DNA of 64,000 bases from contig CAJNOI010000002.1 of assembly GCA_905250115.1 (NCBI GenBank), positions 626,771 to 690,770 of the forward strand. Reading direction: 5' to 3'. How positions within the stretch are numbered: position 1 is the stretch's first letter; the number at the start of each line of letters is the position of its first letter. The position numbers and the translations under genes were made by a program. The notes below the pieces were generated by a model that ran no database searches, was not told the DNA's origin, and worked only from the letters and a program-made list of their open reading frames with translations. This document shows, piece by piece, positions 38,512-52,256 of the stretch. This DNA comes from Adineta steineri (taxonomy: Eukaryota > Rotifera > Eurotatoria > Adinetida > Adinetidae).

Positions 38512-38896
38512 ATATGAAACAGTTTCTTTTAGGTTAATTTGTGTTGCTCCCTGTTCGTTTTGTTTTTTGTTAAATCGTATTGAATTTTTTTCTTTATGTT
38601 TTGTTTTGTTTTTTCTCCTCTTTACTTTCGTTATCCATCATAAAAACTACAACATATTCAAAAAAAAAAAAAGAAAAACATGCACCTGTATCAATCATTG
38701 AAAATTTACAATGAGATCAACTGATAATTTTTCAACATTAAAAGACGGATTTATAGTGAGACTAGAAGATGTGTTTTTTTTTCTTTGCTATTTTATGACC
38801 TTTCATATTTTATGATAAGAATAAAACCCATCTGTAAAAGAATAAATGCACAAAATACTTACGAAAATTTCTTGCTACTGAAGAAATTTAACCAAC
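38512..38896. other. Short intergenic region LRPPRC-GH3
   Basis: 385 bp: 3' UTR of LRPPRC and a T-rich stretch before the GH3 start. An AG after TTGCTACTGA (about 38871-38883) could serve as an acceptor before the ATG. Nothing else seen. Confidence 0.5.
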
Positions 38897-41680
38897 ATGA
38901 ATAAATTTCTATTTTTGATTTTTTCGTTTCAATTATTTATCACACAAATATATACCGAACAGTGTGAACTAACATTGAATGATGAAACTCAATTAACATT
39001 CAATACATTTCTGCAAGCAAAAAAGTTTTGTAGTTCAACTAGTTTACCTACAAAAAATACACGTCGAATTATTCTTACTGGTCGTTTAGTTGATTATACA
39101 ACACGGTGTAAACGAAGTATAACTGATGCAAATATTGAAATAATACATATTCAATCAGATCTTCGTTCAGTTTGTCACGAACTTCATCATCCAGATTCAC
39201 GTGGTTATTATACTTTATCAACTTCTGTGACAATACCATCAACTGAACAATTGTTTTTACGTATAACATCACCTGGTTATGAAACAGTTTTAAAAGAAAT
39301 TATTATACCATCATCAGAAAAGAGACAAAAAAATATTATTCTTAAGTGGCAAATTGCGTTAACACCTAGTCAAGAACAAATTGAAACATATCAGCAACAA
39401 CAAGGACGTATGGATTCTACTATTGATGATCTAATGTCTAAAATGACATTAGAAGAAAAAATTGGTCAATTAAATCTTGTTACAGTTGGTTTTGATGTTA
39501 CTGGCCCAATTGTAAGTGAAAATGTTGATGAAAATATTCGTCTTGGTCGTATTGGTGGTGTTTTTAATACTTTTACACCAAAAGCTGTTCGTCCATTGCA
39601 AGAACTTGCTATGAATCATACACGTTTAAGAATTCCACTTATATTTGGTTATGATGTTATTCATGGACATCGTACTATTTTTCCAATATCATTAGGTATG
39701 AGTACAACATGGGATATGGCATCGATAGAAACAAGTGCACGTATTGCTGCTCAAGAAGCAACAGCTGATGGTCTTAATTGGGTTTTTTCACCTATGGTTG
39801 ATATAGCACGTGATGCACGTTGGGGTCGAATATCAGAAGGTGCTGGTGAAGATCCTTGGTTAGGTAGTCAAATCGCTGCAGCAATGATACGTGGATATCA
39901 AGGATCTGATTTAACTCAATCAAATACAGCTATGGCATGTGTTAAACATTTTGCTTTATATGGTGGTGGAGAAGCAGGCCGTGATTATAATACAGTAGAT
40001 ATGAGTCGTATAACAATGTATCAATATTTTCTTGCACCATATCGAGCAGCTATTGATGCCGGTGCTGGCAGTGTAATGACATCCTTTAATGAAGTTGATA
40101 GTGTTCCAGCATCAGCTAATCGATGGTTATTACAAGATTTATTACGTGAACAATGGAAATTTAATGGATTTGTTGTAACAGATTATACATCAATTAATGA
40201 AATGGTTGATCATGGTATAGGTGATTTACAAGAAGTTAGTGCACGTGCATTAGATGCAGGTGTTGATATGGATATGGTTGGTGAAGGATTTTTAAGAACA
40301 TTAAACAAATCCTATAGTGAAGGAAAAATAAAAGAACAAATAATAAATCAAGCATGTCGTCGTATTCTTGAAGCAAAATATAAATTAGGTTTATTTGATG
40401 ATCCATATCGTTATTGCGATGATTCACGACCAGATACCGATATATTTACAAATGAAAATCGTTTAGCAGCAAGAGATTTTGCCCGTCGTTCATTTGTTCT
40501 TCTTAAAACTGATCGAAAAACATTACCATTAGCAAGATCAAATTTAAAGATTGCTCTTATTGGACCATTATCTGATGATCATAGAAATCTAATCGGTAGT
40601 TGGAGTGCTGCTGGTGATTGGCGTCAAAGTGTAAGTGTACGTGAAGGTATTAATAAACTTGTTGGTAATCAAACACAAATTTTATATGCAAAAGGATCTA
40701 ATCTTGTTGAAGATGAATATATGCTTAAACAACTAAATGCACATGGTGGTGAAATTGAATTAGATCAACGAACTCCTGAACAAATGATTGCTGAAGCTGT
40801 AGAAATATCAACAAGATCTGATGTTATTGTTGCTGTTGTTGGTGAATCACAAGGTATGACAGGTGAAGCAGCAAGTCGAGTAGATATTGGATTACCTGAA
40901 TGTCAAAAACGTTTACTTAAAGCATTATTTGATACAGGTAAACCTGTAGTTATTGTATTAATGAATGGTCGACCAATGACATTAACATGGGAACAAGAAC
41001 ATGCAGCAGCAATTTTAGAAACATGGTTTGCTGGTACAGAAGCTGGTAATGCTATTGCTGACGTACTTTTTGGTTATTATAATCCAGCTGGTAAATTAAC
41101 AACAACATTTCCTCAGCACGTTGGACAAATTCCATTATATTATAATCATAAAAATACTGGACGGCCATTCAATGCATCACAATTTACTGATAAATATAAA
41201 GTAATAAAATAAGAAAACTATTTTGTTTTTTTTAAATAATTGTATTCTTTTTTATTTTAGAGTCGTTATTTAGATATCCCTAACGAGCCTTTATATCCAT
41301 TTGGTTATGGTTTAAGTTATACAACATTTAATTTTAGTTCAATAAATGTTGATAAAACTGAACTTCATGGTGATTCAGATCGTTTAACTGTTCGTGTTCT
41401 TATACGTAATACAGGTGCATATTCAGGTGAAGAAGTTATACAATTATATATAAGTGATCCAGCAGCAAGTGTAACACGAGCTGTACGTGAATTGAAAAAT
41501 TTCAAAAAAATATATCTCCGATCACAACAAAGCGAAGAAATTTCATTTGTTATAACAACAGAAGATTTGAAATTTTACAATACTAATCTTGATTACGTAT
41601 GGGAAGAAGGAGATTTTATTATTCATGTTGGTCCTGATTCCGTTAATACTCAATCAATACGAGTTAAATGGCTCAAATAG
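38897..41680 (+). CDS. Secreted glycoside hydrolase family 3 (beta-glucosidase, BglX type)
   Basis: Two exons, 38897-41200 and 41261-41680 (TAG), 60-nt intron; 907 aa. GH3 enzymes release terminal beta-linked glucose or xylose. Residues 1-20 form a signal peptide (MNKFLFLIFSFQLFITQIYT). Residues about 50-155 resemble a beta-sandwich of CarboxypepD-regulatory/dioxygenase type, an unusual addition. The GH3 N-domain starts near 172 (MDSTIDDLMSKMTLEEKIGQ) and includes KHFALYGGGEAGRDYN; the nucleophile is probably Asp429 in VVTDYTS. The C-domain carries the acid/base candidate Glu657 in MTGEAASR, and a fibronectin-III-like end follows. Motifs are of bacterial (Bacteroidetes-like) BglX type, while the intron shows it is resident in this genome; horizontal transfer is likely. 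A digestive role on algal or bacterial polysaccharide is inference. Confidence 0.9.
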
Positions 41681-44600
41681 GACAATACAAAATAAAACTA
41701 TTTTCCTCTATTTTTTTTCATACAAGCATAAATAAAAGCAAAATAAATTTTATTTTAACACCGTATCTTAATTTATTATTAAATTGCAAATGCCTTTTCT
41801 GCATTCTTATAAACAGATTAAAGTTTTTTTTATTCTACAAAAAACTAAAATTAGAACATTTAATATCAAAAACTGTCATATTAAAAGATTTGTAATACAT
41901 AAAGTAGATCAAAATATAAATACATGTTTCTTATTTATAAAGGTTAACAAATGATATCGATTGTTCGATATATTGTATATAGAAGTAAATATATGTATTT
42001 ATATAAAAAAGAAATTATAGAAATAGATGCTTTCATCACAATCACAATAATCTTTCTCTCATGCCGTGCATTTGTCTCACACTTGTTATTATTTCAAACA
42101 GCTTTTTCTTTCTAACATAGTGAAGTGCTTGTGTATAATATTGTGTATTTTTAAAATATGATGAGTATAGCAAAAATCAACATTCTCGTCTATAAGTTCA
42201 TTTATTTCTTTTATTTCCAATAGATTCTATCAATAGTTGATCATTGTTTGTCCTTGAAAAGTATTTTCTTTTTTTCTTCATTCTTTATTTTAATTATTCA
42301 TTCGATTTATCTTTTTTATCAACGTTTCAAATTTCTTCTAGCATATTTAATTCAAAAGATTGTCCCGCCTTTTTTTCTTCTTAACACGCATGTATATATA
42401 TATATATATATATATAAATATAAATCGGTCACTTGACAAGCTTCTATAATCGGATATTATTCCATTTGTATTCTTTTATTTTTAACTAGTTATTCAATAG
42501 ATTTTACATCATGCATTGTTAAAAATCTTTAGAATAAATCACATAGAATTGACATTGAACGTTGTCGTCTTTTTATAAGCATAATATGTTAGTAAGTACG
42601 TGTGTCATACACGGTTGATTTTTCTTTTTCAAACTATAACGATTGATTGACGAAAGAAATGGAGAGAAGTATAGGTAATTTGCTACACGAATCAAACTTC
42701 AATTGTTCGGCTGTATACGTGGCCAATCGACGTATATAAACGCCGTAAATTATAGCCTATGAGACGAAAGAAGAGAAAGGTGATTGTCGAGAGATAACAT
42801 ACATGCACGTAGTGTAAACGTCAGTATGTGTATGTAATTAGTGCATATATGAATATAGACATACACTAATAATTTGCACCAATATATTTAGGCAAGAGAC
42901 ACACTTGACTTAAAATATGAAAGAAAAAAAAGAAAAATTTTTTTCCTTTGACATTGGTAGATATAAATCGAATAGTATTTTGTTTGAAATGTGTGTGAGA
43001 AAGAGAGCATTTGTTTGTCTACACTTTTACGAATAACTACCAGTGAAATGAATTCTTTAAACTGCAGACAAAAAAAATCAAAAGGCTATTCGATATGTCT
43101 TTCTGTCTTTCTTTCATTTTTTTTCATATTTTATTCTTTTTCTACTTCTTTTATTGTTTGTATGAAAGAAACCTTTCTTATGCTCACTTATTCTTCTATT
43201 CAAATCTGGAATGTCACTTTTGCTTGTTGAGAATATTCAAAACTAAAAGAGCAAAGATTGAATGTTTACTCGACAGATGACATTGTCCGTTTCATTTCTT
43301 TTTTCCCTTCTTCTTCTTCTTCTTGTTCATGTCTGCTATAACTAATTGTCTTAATTCATAATTTACTCGCATAATGTAGACTTATGTCGGTTCAATGTAT
43401 GTTGACGAAACAAACACAACACTTAATTTCTTTGTGACAACGAGTTTTTTATGCTTATATGAAGAAAAGAAAAAAGGTACCGCGCGATAATTTTTTATGA
43501 AATATTTAAAGAGTAAGTAGTTATGTTTTATAAGTATAAGAACGATTCAATCAAATAGAGAGCATTGAAATTGTCAGATGAACAACATGATTATGAGATG
43601 AGCAAGATTGCAATTAGAAAAAAAAGGTATGCTGGCAAGTGTCAAAGTCAAACTGAAAAAAAAAGATGTGAATATATATATAGTGAGGTGCGAAGACAAC
43701 TTGCTGTGATGATCGGTTAATAGGACTAATTTGAAAGAGAGCTCTTTTCAGTCAGCATGATCTGCTCGTTCAACCTTCACGCACGACCCTGTATATTATT
43801 ATATAGAGGTTTTGTTAGCAGAAGTTGTGATACTTTGCTTATGTTTCTTTGTCATCATCTCTCCAATATAGTATGATGCTTTTCATTTACATGTCGATTA
43901 TCGTAGAAGGAAAAAGAGATCTGTTGCTTCTCATATTTCTTCTTTCTTCCTTTCTTTCTTTTAGTAGTATATTTCTCTTTTTTCTTTACACATTCGTCAA
44001 CTTATTTCTCATTGGCTGTACTGTTCGTCTTATCGTGCCACCAATCATGACCATTCTAATTATCCATTCCGTTTGACGACAAGAACGATGACGTTGAGTG
44101 GAAGAGAAATACAGAAAAAAAGAAAAGAGAGAAGTATTGATTCGTACCTTAATTAATCTTTTCTGTTCTGATCCAGAGTGTTAGTAATAGTAGTGAGGTT
44201 TGAGTATGTAGAAAAAGAGAGAAATTGGTAATCGAGCACCAATAGTAACCGAGAGAGAATAAGAGAACCTTTCTCGTCTCGTGTATGCGTTTATTAGGCG
44301 ATGGCTGTCTTACAGCTATTATGAAGCTAAGGCAAATGTAGAGAAGAGAAAAGAAAACAGTATGATAAAAAGAAAATGATACTGAAACTCAATTCGACGA
44401 CGAACGAGAACAAGAATAAGAAGAAAAAAAATGAGAGAAAGAGAGAAGCGAGAAAGAACAACATTAAGACATAGAGACACTCTACCAACCACCGAGAAAA
44501 TGATATACATCCAACCTGCGCGCGAGCCCGAGAAAAAGAGAAGGAGCGAAAGAGAGAAGAAAAAAATATATATATTTATATATATATATTCACTACCTCT

Positions 44601-44961
44601 CTCAATACTTAACGGTACATTGCGTTAAAAAGCAAAAGAGAGAGAGGGAGAGAAAGAGCAGAAAGAAATATCGAAACACATACGACAAGTGATACCGACA
44701 GTCGATAATCCTTTCTTTTTCTCTATCTTATTCTAATGCTCGATTGACTTTGGACAAAACAAGACAATTAATAAAAACACATTTGACAGGTTTGTCTCTA
44801 TTACTTATAATTGATCAATTTCAATCAACAAAAAAAAAGAATAACTAGCAATAAACAATATCAATTAGAATTCTTTCATTTATTTATAGATAACTATACT
44901 TTTGTTTTATTTAACCATATATAAATCGTCAAAACGTTATCACTCAAGACTCTTCTACCAG
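41681..44961. other. Gene-free region upstream of Six3/6
   Basis: 3.3 kb with no coding frame. Contains a TA run (42393-42416), CTT/TTC tracts (about 43303-43325), and from about 44090 to 44700 a purine-rich GAGA/AGAGAAAG stretch that could be a GAGA-type regulatory region or an untranslated first exon. The missing 5' coding exon of Six3/6 should lie here or further upstream of the visible exon. Confidence 0.55.
42393..42416. repeat. TA dinucleotide run
   Basis: About twelve uninterrupted TA units following TTAACACGCATG. Confidence 0.85.
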
Positions 44962-46092
<1,131 letters not shown>

Positions 46093-46126
46093 AGAGCAAA
46101 ATAAAATAAAACATACAAAAAAAATC

Positions 46127-46156
46127 GTCTCCCGGTGCTCTCTCGGTAAGGGAGAC
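46127..46156 (+). other. Inverted repeat in the Six3/6 3' UTR
   Basis: GTCTCCC (46127-46133) and GGGAGAC (46150-46156) can pair as a 7-bp stem with a 16-nt loop, 35 bp after the stop codon. Stem-loops in 3' UTRs can influence stability; function unknown. Confidence 0.4.
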
Positions 46157-48476
46157 TCTTATTGTATCTATAAATATTTTCTTTCGTTCTTTTTTGTTCA
46201 GTGATTTTTTTTCTTCTTCGTTTCTTGCTGTTGTTGTTTGCTATTCTAATACTATTACTATAACTATCACCTAGCTTTTCTTTTTGTCGCTTTGTTTCAG
46301 ATGTTTCATTTTTCTTTTTTTTTTTTCTTTTTTTGCGTTTCTGAACAACAATTTATCGAATCACCAAAAAAATAAAACATATATATCAATTATGAGAAAA
46401 GAAAGCCTATGGATGGATACAATGGCCGTGTAATTGACAAATGTTTCATTGCTCTCGTATGCCAGTTGATAAACACATCAACGTTTGTTTTCACTAGATC
46501 GTCTCCCTAATCGTTTGAGCGAGCGTATGTGGTTCCGTTCTCTTTCTCTTGTAATTATCCGATTCGCACGGATAAACATGCCGCTAGCCAGAGAGACTAA
46601 CAGACGATTTACTTATCCATTTTTTCCTCCTCCTTCTTCTTCTTCTTCTTTTTTTGCCTACTATAACTTGTCGTTTTTTCTTCTGCTAATATTTATCATT
46701 GACATCTTTTGCTCATAGACACACAGAGAAACAGAGAAAAAAATTGGGATAATCATCATAATTGACGCTTGTCTTTTTCTATTATTTATTAGAGAAATGA
46801 AAATTATTTATACATTAATTTTTCATTAAGAATTTCTTAATCGACAATTGACAGTATATGTTCATAAAGATTTCCCTTGATTCAGTTAGATTTTTGAGAA
46901 ATCACATACACATACTCATATATATATGTCTATATAGATATACATATATTGTATTTAATGATTGGTTGAAAAAAAGAAAAGAAAAAGTTTAATCAGGCGG
47001 TAAATGCATCGAATCAGATTGTTGAGAGAAGCAAAAATCAATGGTGGTGATATAGCGTGCAGTCAAGGAGAAGGCCGACACATTTATACTAATTGCAATA
47101 GTTCATTATGTAAACGTTTTTTTTTAAACATGTTAAATGATTGAACAGATGATTAAGAGAACAACTCACCGTGGGGTTCCAACTTTTTATTTTTGATCTA
47201 AAACTTTCATAGTTTATTATTATTATTTATTTTCTTCATTGAAATTCTCACTTTCTCTCTCTCATCGATTCTTTTACAAATTAATGACTAAGTTTGTGTG
47301 TGTGAAAAAAAAATGCATGTTTCGATGTTTAATGATGATGTAACTTTTGTCATCATTATCAACACTATGATATTATCAATATATATCTATCTTCCTATCT
47401 ACCTATCGCATTTGTATGTGTCGATCACTTGTCACCTTGACCATCTTTAACACAGAATCGCAAGTCATATCTTCAGGGATACAAAAACTTTTCGTTTTTA
47501 AATATTTTACTACGTATTATATAAAATAGATTTCATATAAATGATTATAGAAAAGAAAATAATCACTTTTCTATATATATATATATTATTTTTTATAAAA
47601 TGTAAGTGTATTATAGTTAATCAAGAGATGATGAAGTGATTGACAATATCTTTTTGAAATAGAATACAAGAAAATGTGTTCTATGTATGTGAAAACAAGC
47701 AGTTATTTAATCGTCAATCGTATTGATAATATAGATAAATGAACAAAAGAAAGATGCAATAATTTGTATATATAGTGTTCATGTTTCACATCCTCAGGGT
47801 GTGAGATGATAATGAAGATTGTTCTATTATTATTATTATTGTTGTTGTTGTTATTCTTGAAGAATTAGAATGGCAACTGGTGAAAGATCTAGTAAGCAGA
47901 GAGGAAAAAAATCTGACAGAGATAATTATCCGGCATATATATAGACAGAAAGGACAAGTGGTAATGTCTGAACGAGGAAGAGAGAGAGAGAAAACTCGTC
48001 AACTATCTAGCTAAGACAAGAGTATGTGTCTGCTGAAGGCATTAATCTGTGGTGAATTTCCAAGTAATCGAATTGATTATAAATCAGTCGACAAGAAGGA
48101 GAACGATCCGCCGCTAGGCAGACAGAATAAAGAATCAGATTTCATCAGACGCATGCCAATGTAGATGTTAAGACGTTTATTTTTCAGAACGAACGAGATT
48201 GCGGAAACTATTTCTATGTTATATTACGCTCTCGATCTTCAAGGCGGAGAAGAAGAACAAGAAGAAAAACTCCCACTATCGGGCAAGAAAAAAAGCGAAA
48301 GAAAAAAAAGATTAGGATGAATGATCCTATCGTCTTTTGATATGGATGATTAGCTACACAGGCGAATACAACACATCTATTCTCGCTATGAATGTACGTC
48401 ACTGGGTGTTAAATTGTGGCGCGTTGTCGACGATAGAAGGAAATGGAAGATAATCTTGTTAGCTACATCGACCGAT

Positions 48477-48530
48477 CATCATCACTACCATCATCATTAT
48501 TATTATTATTATCATCATCATCGTAGACCA
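48477..48530. repeat. ATC/ATT trinucleotide microsatellite
   Basis: Imperfect run of CATCAT and TTATTATTATTATTATCATCATC in the gene-free region downstream of Six3/6. Confidence 0.8.
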
Positions 48531-50514
48531 TCAGTGTGAAACGACAGTAGAAAAAGAGACTGATTGATTTCCGTACCCAGATGCTCAAAAGAAAAGAAAA
48601 AAAAATGAAACAAAATGAAAGTCTGTCAATAATAGCGCTAATGTTACCTATTAATAGTGTATCTTTTCAATAGTTTCAAGTAATATTAATTATTGTATTT
48701 CATTTAAAATCTGATATACAGAAGCCTTTTTTCTATATTTATATACAAATGAAATCATTTGAACAAACATTAATACAAGTCAGTTTTGATCATCATTCGA
48801 TTGTATCCATTGAACAGCAGTTCTTCTCAGCATGAGCTTAAATAAATAGACTAATCAATACTCATAACATCATCTGTCCTAATGTATGAATGAATGAATG
48901 AATTCGTCAGAGTTCTATATAACATAGACATTATCCGGATTTTTTTCTTTTAAAATGTATTGATCTTTCGAAAAAGACTAATTGTAAATTGTTCATTTAC
49001 TCATTGGCCAGGTGTTAAATTGTATGCACTTCTAATCACTGATCATCATCAACAGATTGAGAACGTAAAGCACAAGGCGTCAATTGGTAAACATTTTGTT
49101 TTCACACTTTTTTTTCTTCTTTTCAACAATGTTTGATCCTTCATATTGTCGTTGTCGTATACGCCTCAAGGGATTTTTGTTATCCGCATTGGAACTGTCG
49201 ATCAAAAAAGTATAAAATGAAAACGACTTAATAAAAATATTGACAAGCATATGTCTGTATATGAATATATGTATGTGTGAGAGAAGAAGTAAAGAAAAAG
49301 CTTAATGCAATTCGAGTATTGTCGAAAGCTTCTATCTAAGGCGAATGACAAATATTATCTTATATAAATGTATGTATTATATTTATGTATATACATATAT
49401 ACATAGTTTGATCGTTGAGAATCAGTATTGAACGATGACAAGTGGAAATAGGAAAAGAAGGAGACTACACAGGAGTTTTATTTATCTGCATAATGGACGA
49501 GATGGCCGCGAGCTATGGCTAACATGTTCACTTTAGCAGTTTTTTTAATCTATTTAATAGTCAAACGATAGATAAATACAAAAGAATAAAAATAATCACG
49601 TTGAAGATTATGTATTGATGTGTAATTAATAAAGAAAACGAAGTTTTATTTTTTATAATTCAACAAATCAAATTGATTTTTCTTTGCGTTTCAATTTCTT
49701 ATTTTTTTTCTGAATTGCTTTCAAACATTTTTGATATGTTAACAGAAAATTAATCATAGTAACCTACTCGATAAGTGTGAGTGCTCTCAATAAATCTTTC
49801 GAGCGTAAAAGATGCGAACAGCATGTCAATGGTCTGCAATTGTTTATATGAAAGATATTCGAATGGTTGACTGATTCAACACTCAGATAACATCGTGGTT
49901 TTGTCTTGCACTTCTCAAATGTGTTGTTTAAAACATTGTCTTTGACATTAAAAATTAGTAATAAGTAGGATAGACAGATGTTCAAGCGTAAGTTGAGTAT
50001 CTCATTAGAGAAACATTGACCAAGAAAGAAGAACAAGAAGAACAAGAGATATGTTCCGTCACTTTGTTTCAATCTGTTTAATGAACTTTCAACATCATTT
50101 TTCTATACATGCTTTTTTAAATGAGACTTAATGTCATAACATTTTTGTCATTCAACTGTACGTTAATATTATATCGAAAAAAATAAATTAACCTCATTTA
50201 ATTTTTGCATTTCAATTTATAACTACTCGACTTTTTTTTTCTTGAATATATAACAATGTTTCAATGATTTCTAAATGAAAATCGATGATTGTACATGGTG
50301 AGAGCACACGTTGAAGTTAACTGTGTAAAGAGCAATGAAACTCATATCAGCAGGGAATCTTTTTAACAAGAAGGATAAGAATAAGATTGAAAGATTTATA
50401 CACGTTATGTGGCACATATATGAATGTGTTGTCTTAACCGATAATGATATCTATTCTTGTGTGATTTTAACACTTCATTAAAAAAAGTTGATGTTAGGAG
50501 ATCCTTTTTCTTTT

Positions 50515-50538
50515 TCTTCTTCTTCTTCTTCTTCTTCT
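50515..50538. repeat. TTC trinucleotide microsatellite
   Basis: Eight tandem TTC/CTT units within a T-rich tract. Confidence 0.8.
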
Positions 50539-52256
50539 GTCAATGACTAAATATAAAAAGGAAATGAGAATGCCACCATTTAATTTCACACACCTATATA
50601 CACTATTATTGGATCGTGCTATGCAATGAATGACATGACATCCGTGAGACGCTCATGCACATTCATTGATAATGATGATTATGGTTATAGTATGAAAAAA
50701 GGTGTGTATACTTTGCGCGAGAACGAGTAAATTCTGTCTGACAAACGTTTCCGATTTACAGACTGCGTTACCGCGTCTACTTATTTGATAAAGAAATGAA
50801 GTGTATGAGATGAAGGTGTTAAAAGAGGAAATTGATCGTTTCCGTCAACAGATAGATATAAAAGTACTCATTACTTGTACCGCATTTTATTTCTTTATTT
50901 TACTATACTTAAATTTTTTTTCTATTCTTTATTTTATTATGTACAGTAATCATAGAATTTGGTTAATTTGCCTATCAGCAATTTACAATCATCATAAACA
51001 AATATCTCGTTAGTTTTAACGATTCGAAACACTTATTATAATCTATATTGAGATAGGAGACACTCCGCCTTTCCTTTTTCTTTCTTCACACTTTGGCGCA
51101 ATTTGGATGATGATGGTGATCATCATCATCATTTGATGAAGAGACATCTCTTAAATATTTCTACTGAAGAAATGTTGTTAAGTATAATCTTTCTCTTGTC
51201 ATCATTTCTGTTCAACTAACTGATTGAACTGAGAGTATAGGACGCGACGAAATATTAACGCTCATGTCATGTAAGACTTTATTCTCTTGAGAGAGTCAGA
51301 CGAATGCGGATTACTATGACAGTTCGATTGCTGATGAATGTTCTCGTGAGATGGAGAAAAAGAAAAAGAGTTGAACTAAAAAAAAAAATAACAGACGATG
51401 AAGACGACAAGTGACATGCAACAATCTTTTTTCTATTGAGATGGATAAAAAAATACACTATTACCATTCGATACACATACACACATGTCGACACAAAATG
51501 ATTTATTCATGATTGCTTACTTACTTACTCTATACTAAATGCACATAAAAGAAGACATGGAAAGAAAAGTACAAGAAAGGCTCAAATAATGATTGTGATG
51601 ATGATGATGATTCTCATTTTCTTTTTGTAGCACGCACATACATAGAAGATAACAGATCATTGTGTCTTATGAATAATAATAATAATAATAACAATGATAA
51701 TATTAAATGAAAATCAAAAGATCTTTAAAAATATATTACATATAATATTTATGACATTTTTCTATTATTCTCTTAAAACTATAAAATTCAACTGCGAAAA
51801 AAAAGACTATGTATTCTAAAGCGTTTCAATCGGATTGATATGAGATTATAATGGTATTATACAAATTTTATATAAATTATTACATCTCATAAAAATATTT
51901 GAAAATGCATTTAACAAGATTTTCTTTGAAAATCATGTCAATATTCTATTAACTATATAACTAAAACATATCTTATCATAATTCTATACAACATTATTTA
52001 AAGAATGCAATAAGCCTAGGAAATATATATTTATCATTAGAATTATTTCGATTGTAATACTAACATTTTATTTGAAACAAAATTGAAAGATCAAATTATT
52101 TAAAATATACTCTATAGTGTAAAATGAACATATACAAGCGACACAGTTAGGACGTGTATTTATTTGTCTATGAACAGAAACCAATAGTATATTTAACTGT
52201 ATATTCTTCCCCATAAATTAAAATTTTTTAAAATTCTTAGCTGTCTAATAGTAGTA

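Larger units (their letters stand above)
46093..52256. other. 6.2-kb gene-free region downstream of Six3/6
   Basis: The longest non-coding stretch of the window. Rich in simple repeats, AGAGAG/GAAAAA purine tracts and TA runs. Short open frames (for example 46485-46718, 49764-50072, 50801-51013) lack splice context and coding composition. No RNA gene recognised. Confidence 0.6.

Noticed and set aside
38897-41680. GH3 gene as bacterial contamination
   Set aside because: It has a GT-AG intron, the same AT-rich codon use as neighbours, and lies in continuous sequence between animal genes.
49764-50072. Minus-strand 102-codon frame in the gene desert
   Set aside because: No splice context and composition dominated by AT-rich hydrophobics; too weak to call.
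50801-51013. Frame starting MYEMKVLKEEIDRFRQQ
   Set aside because: The first residues look helical but the rest is Phe/Tyr/Ile noise and no continuing exon could be found.
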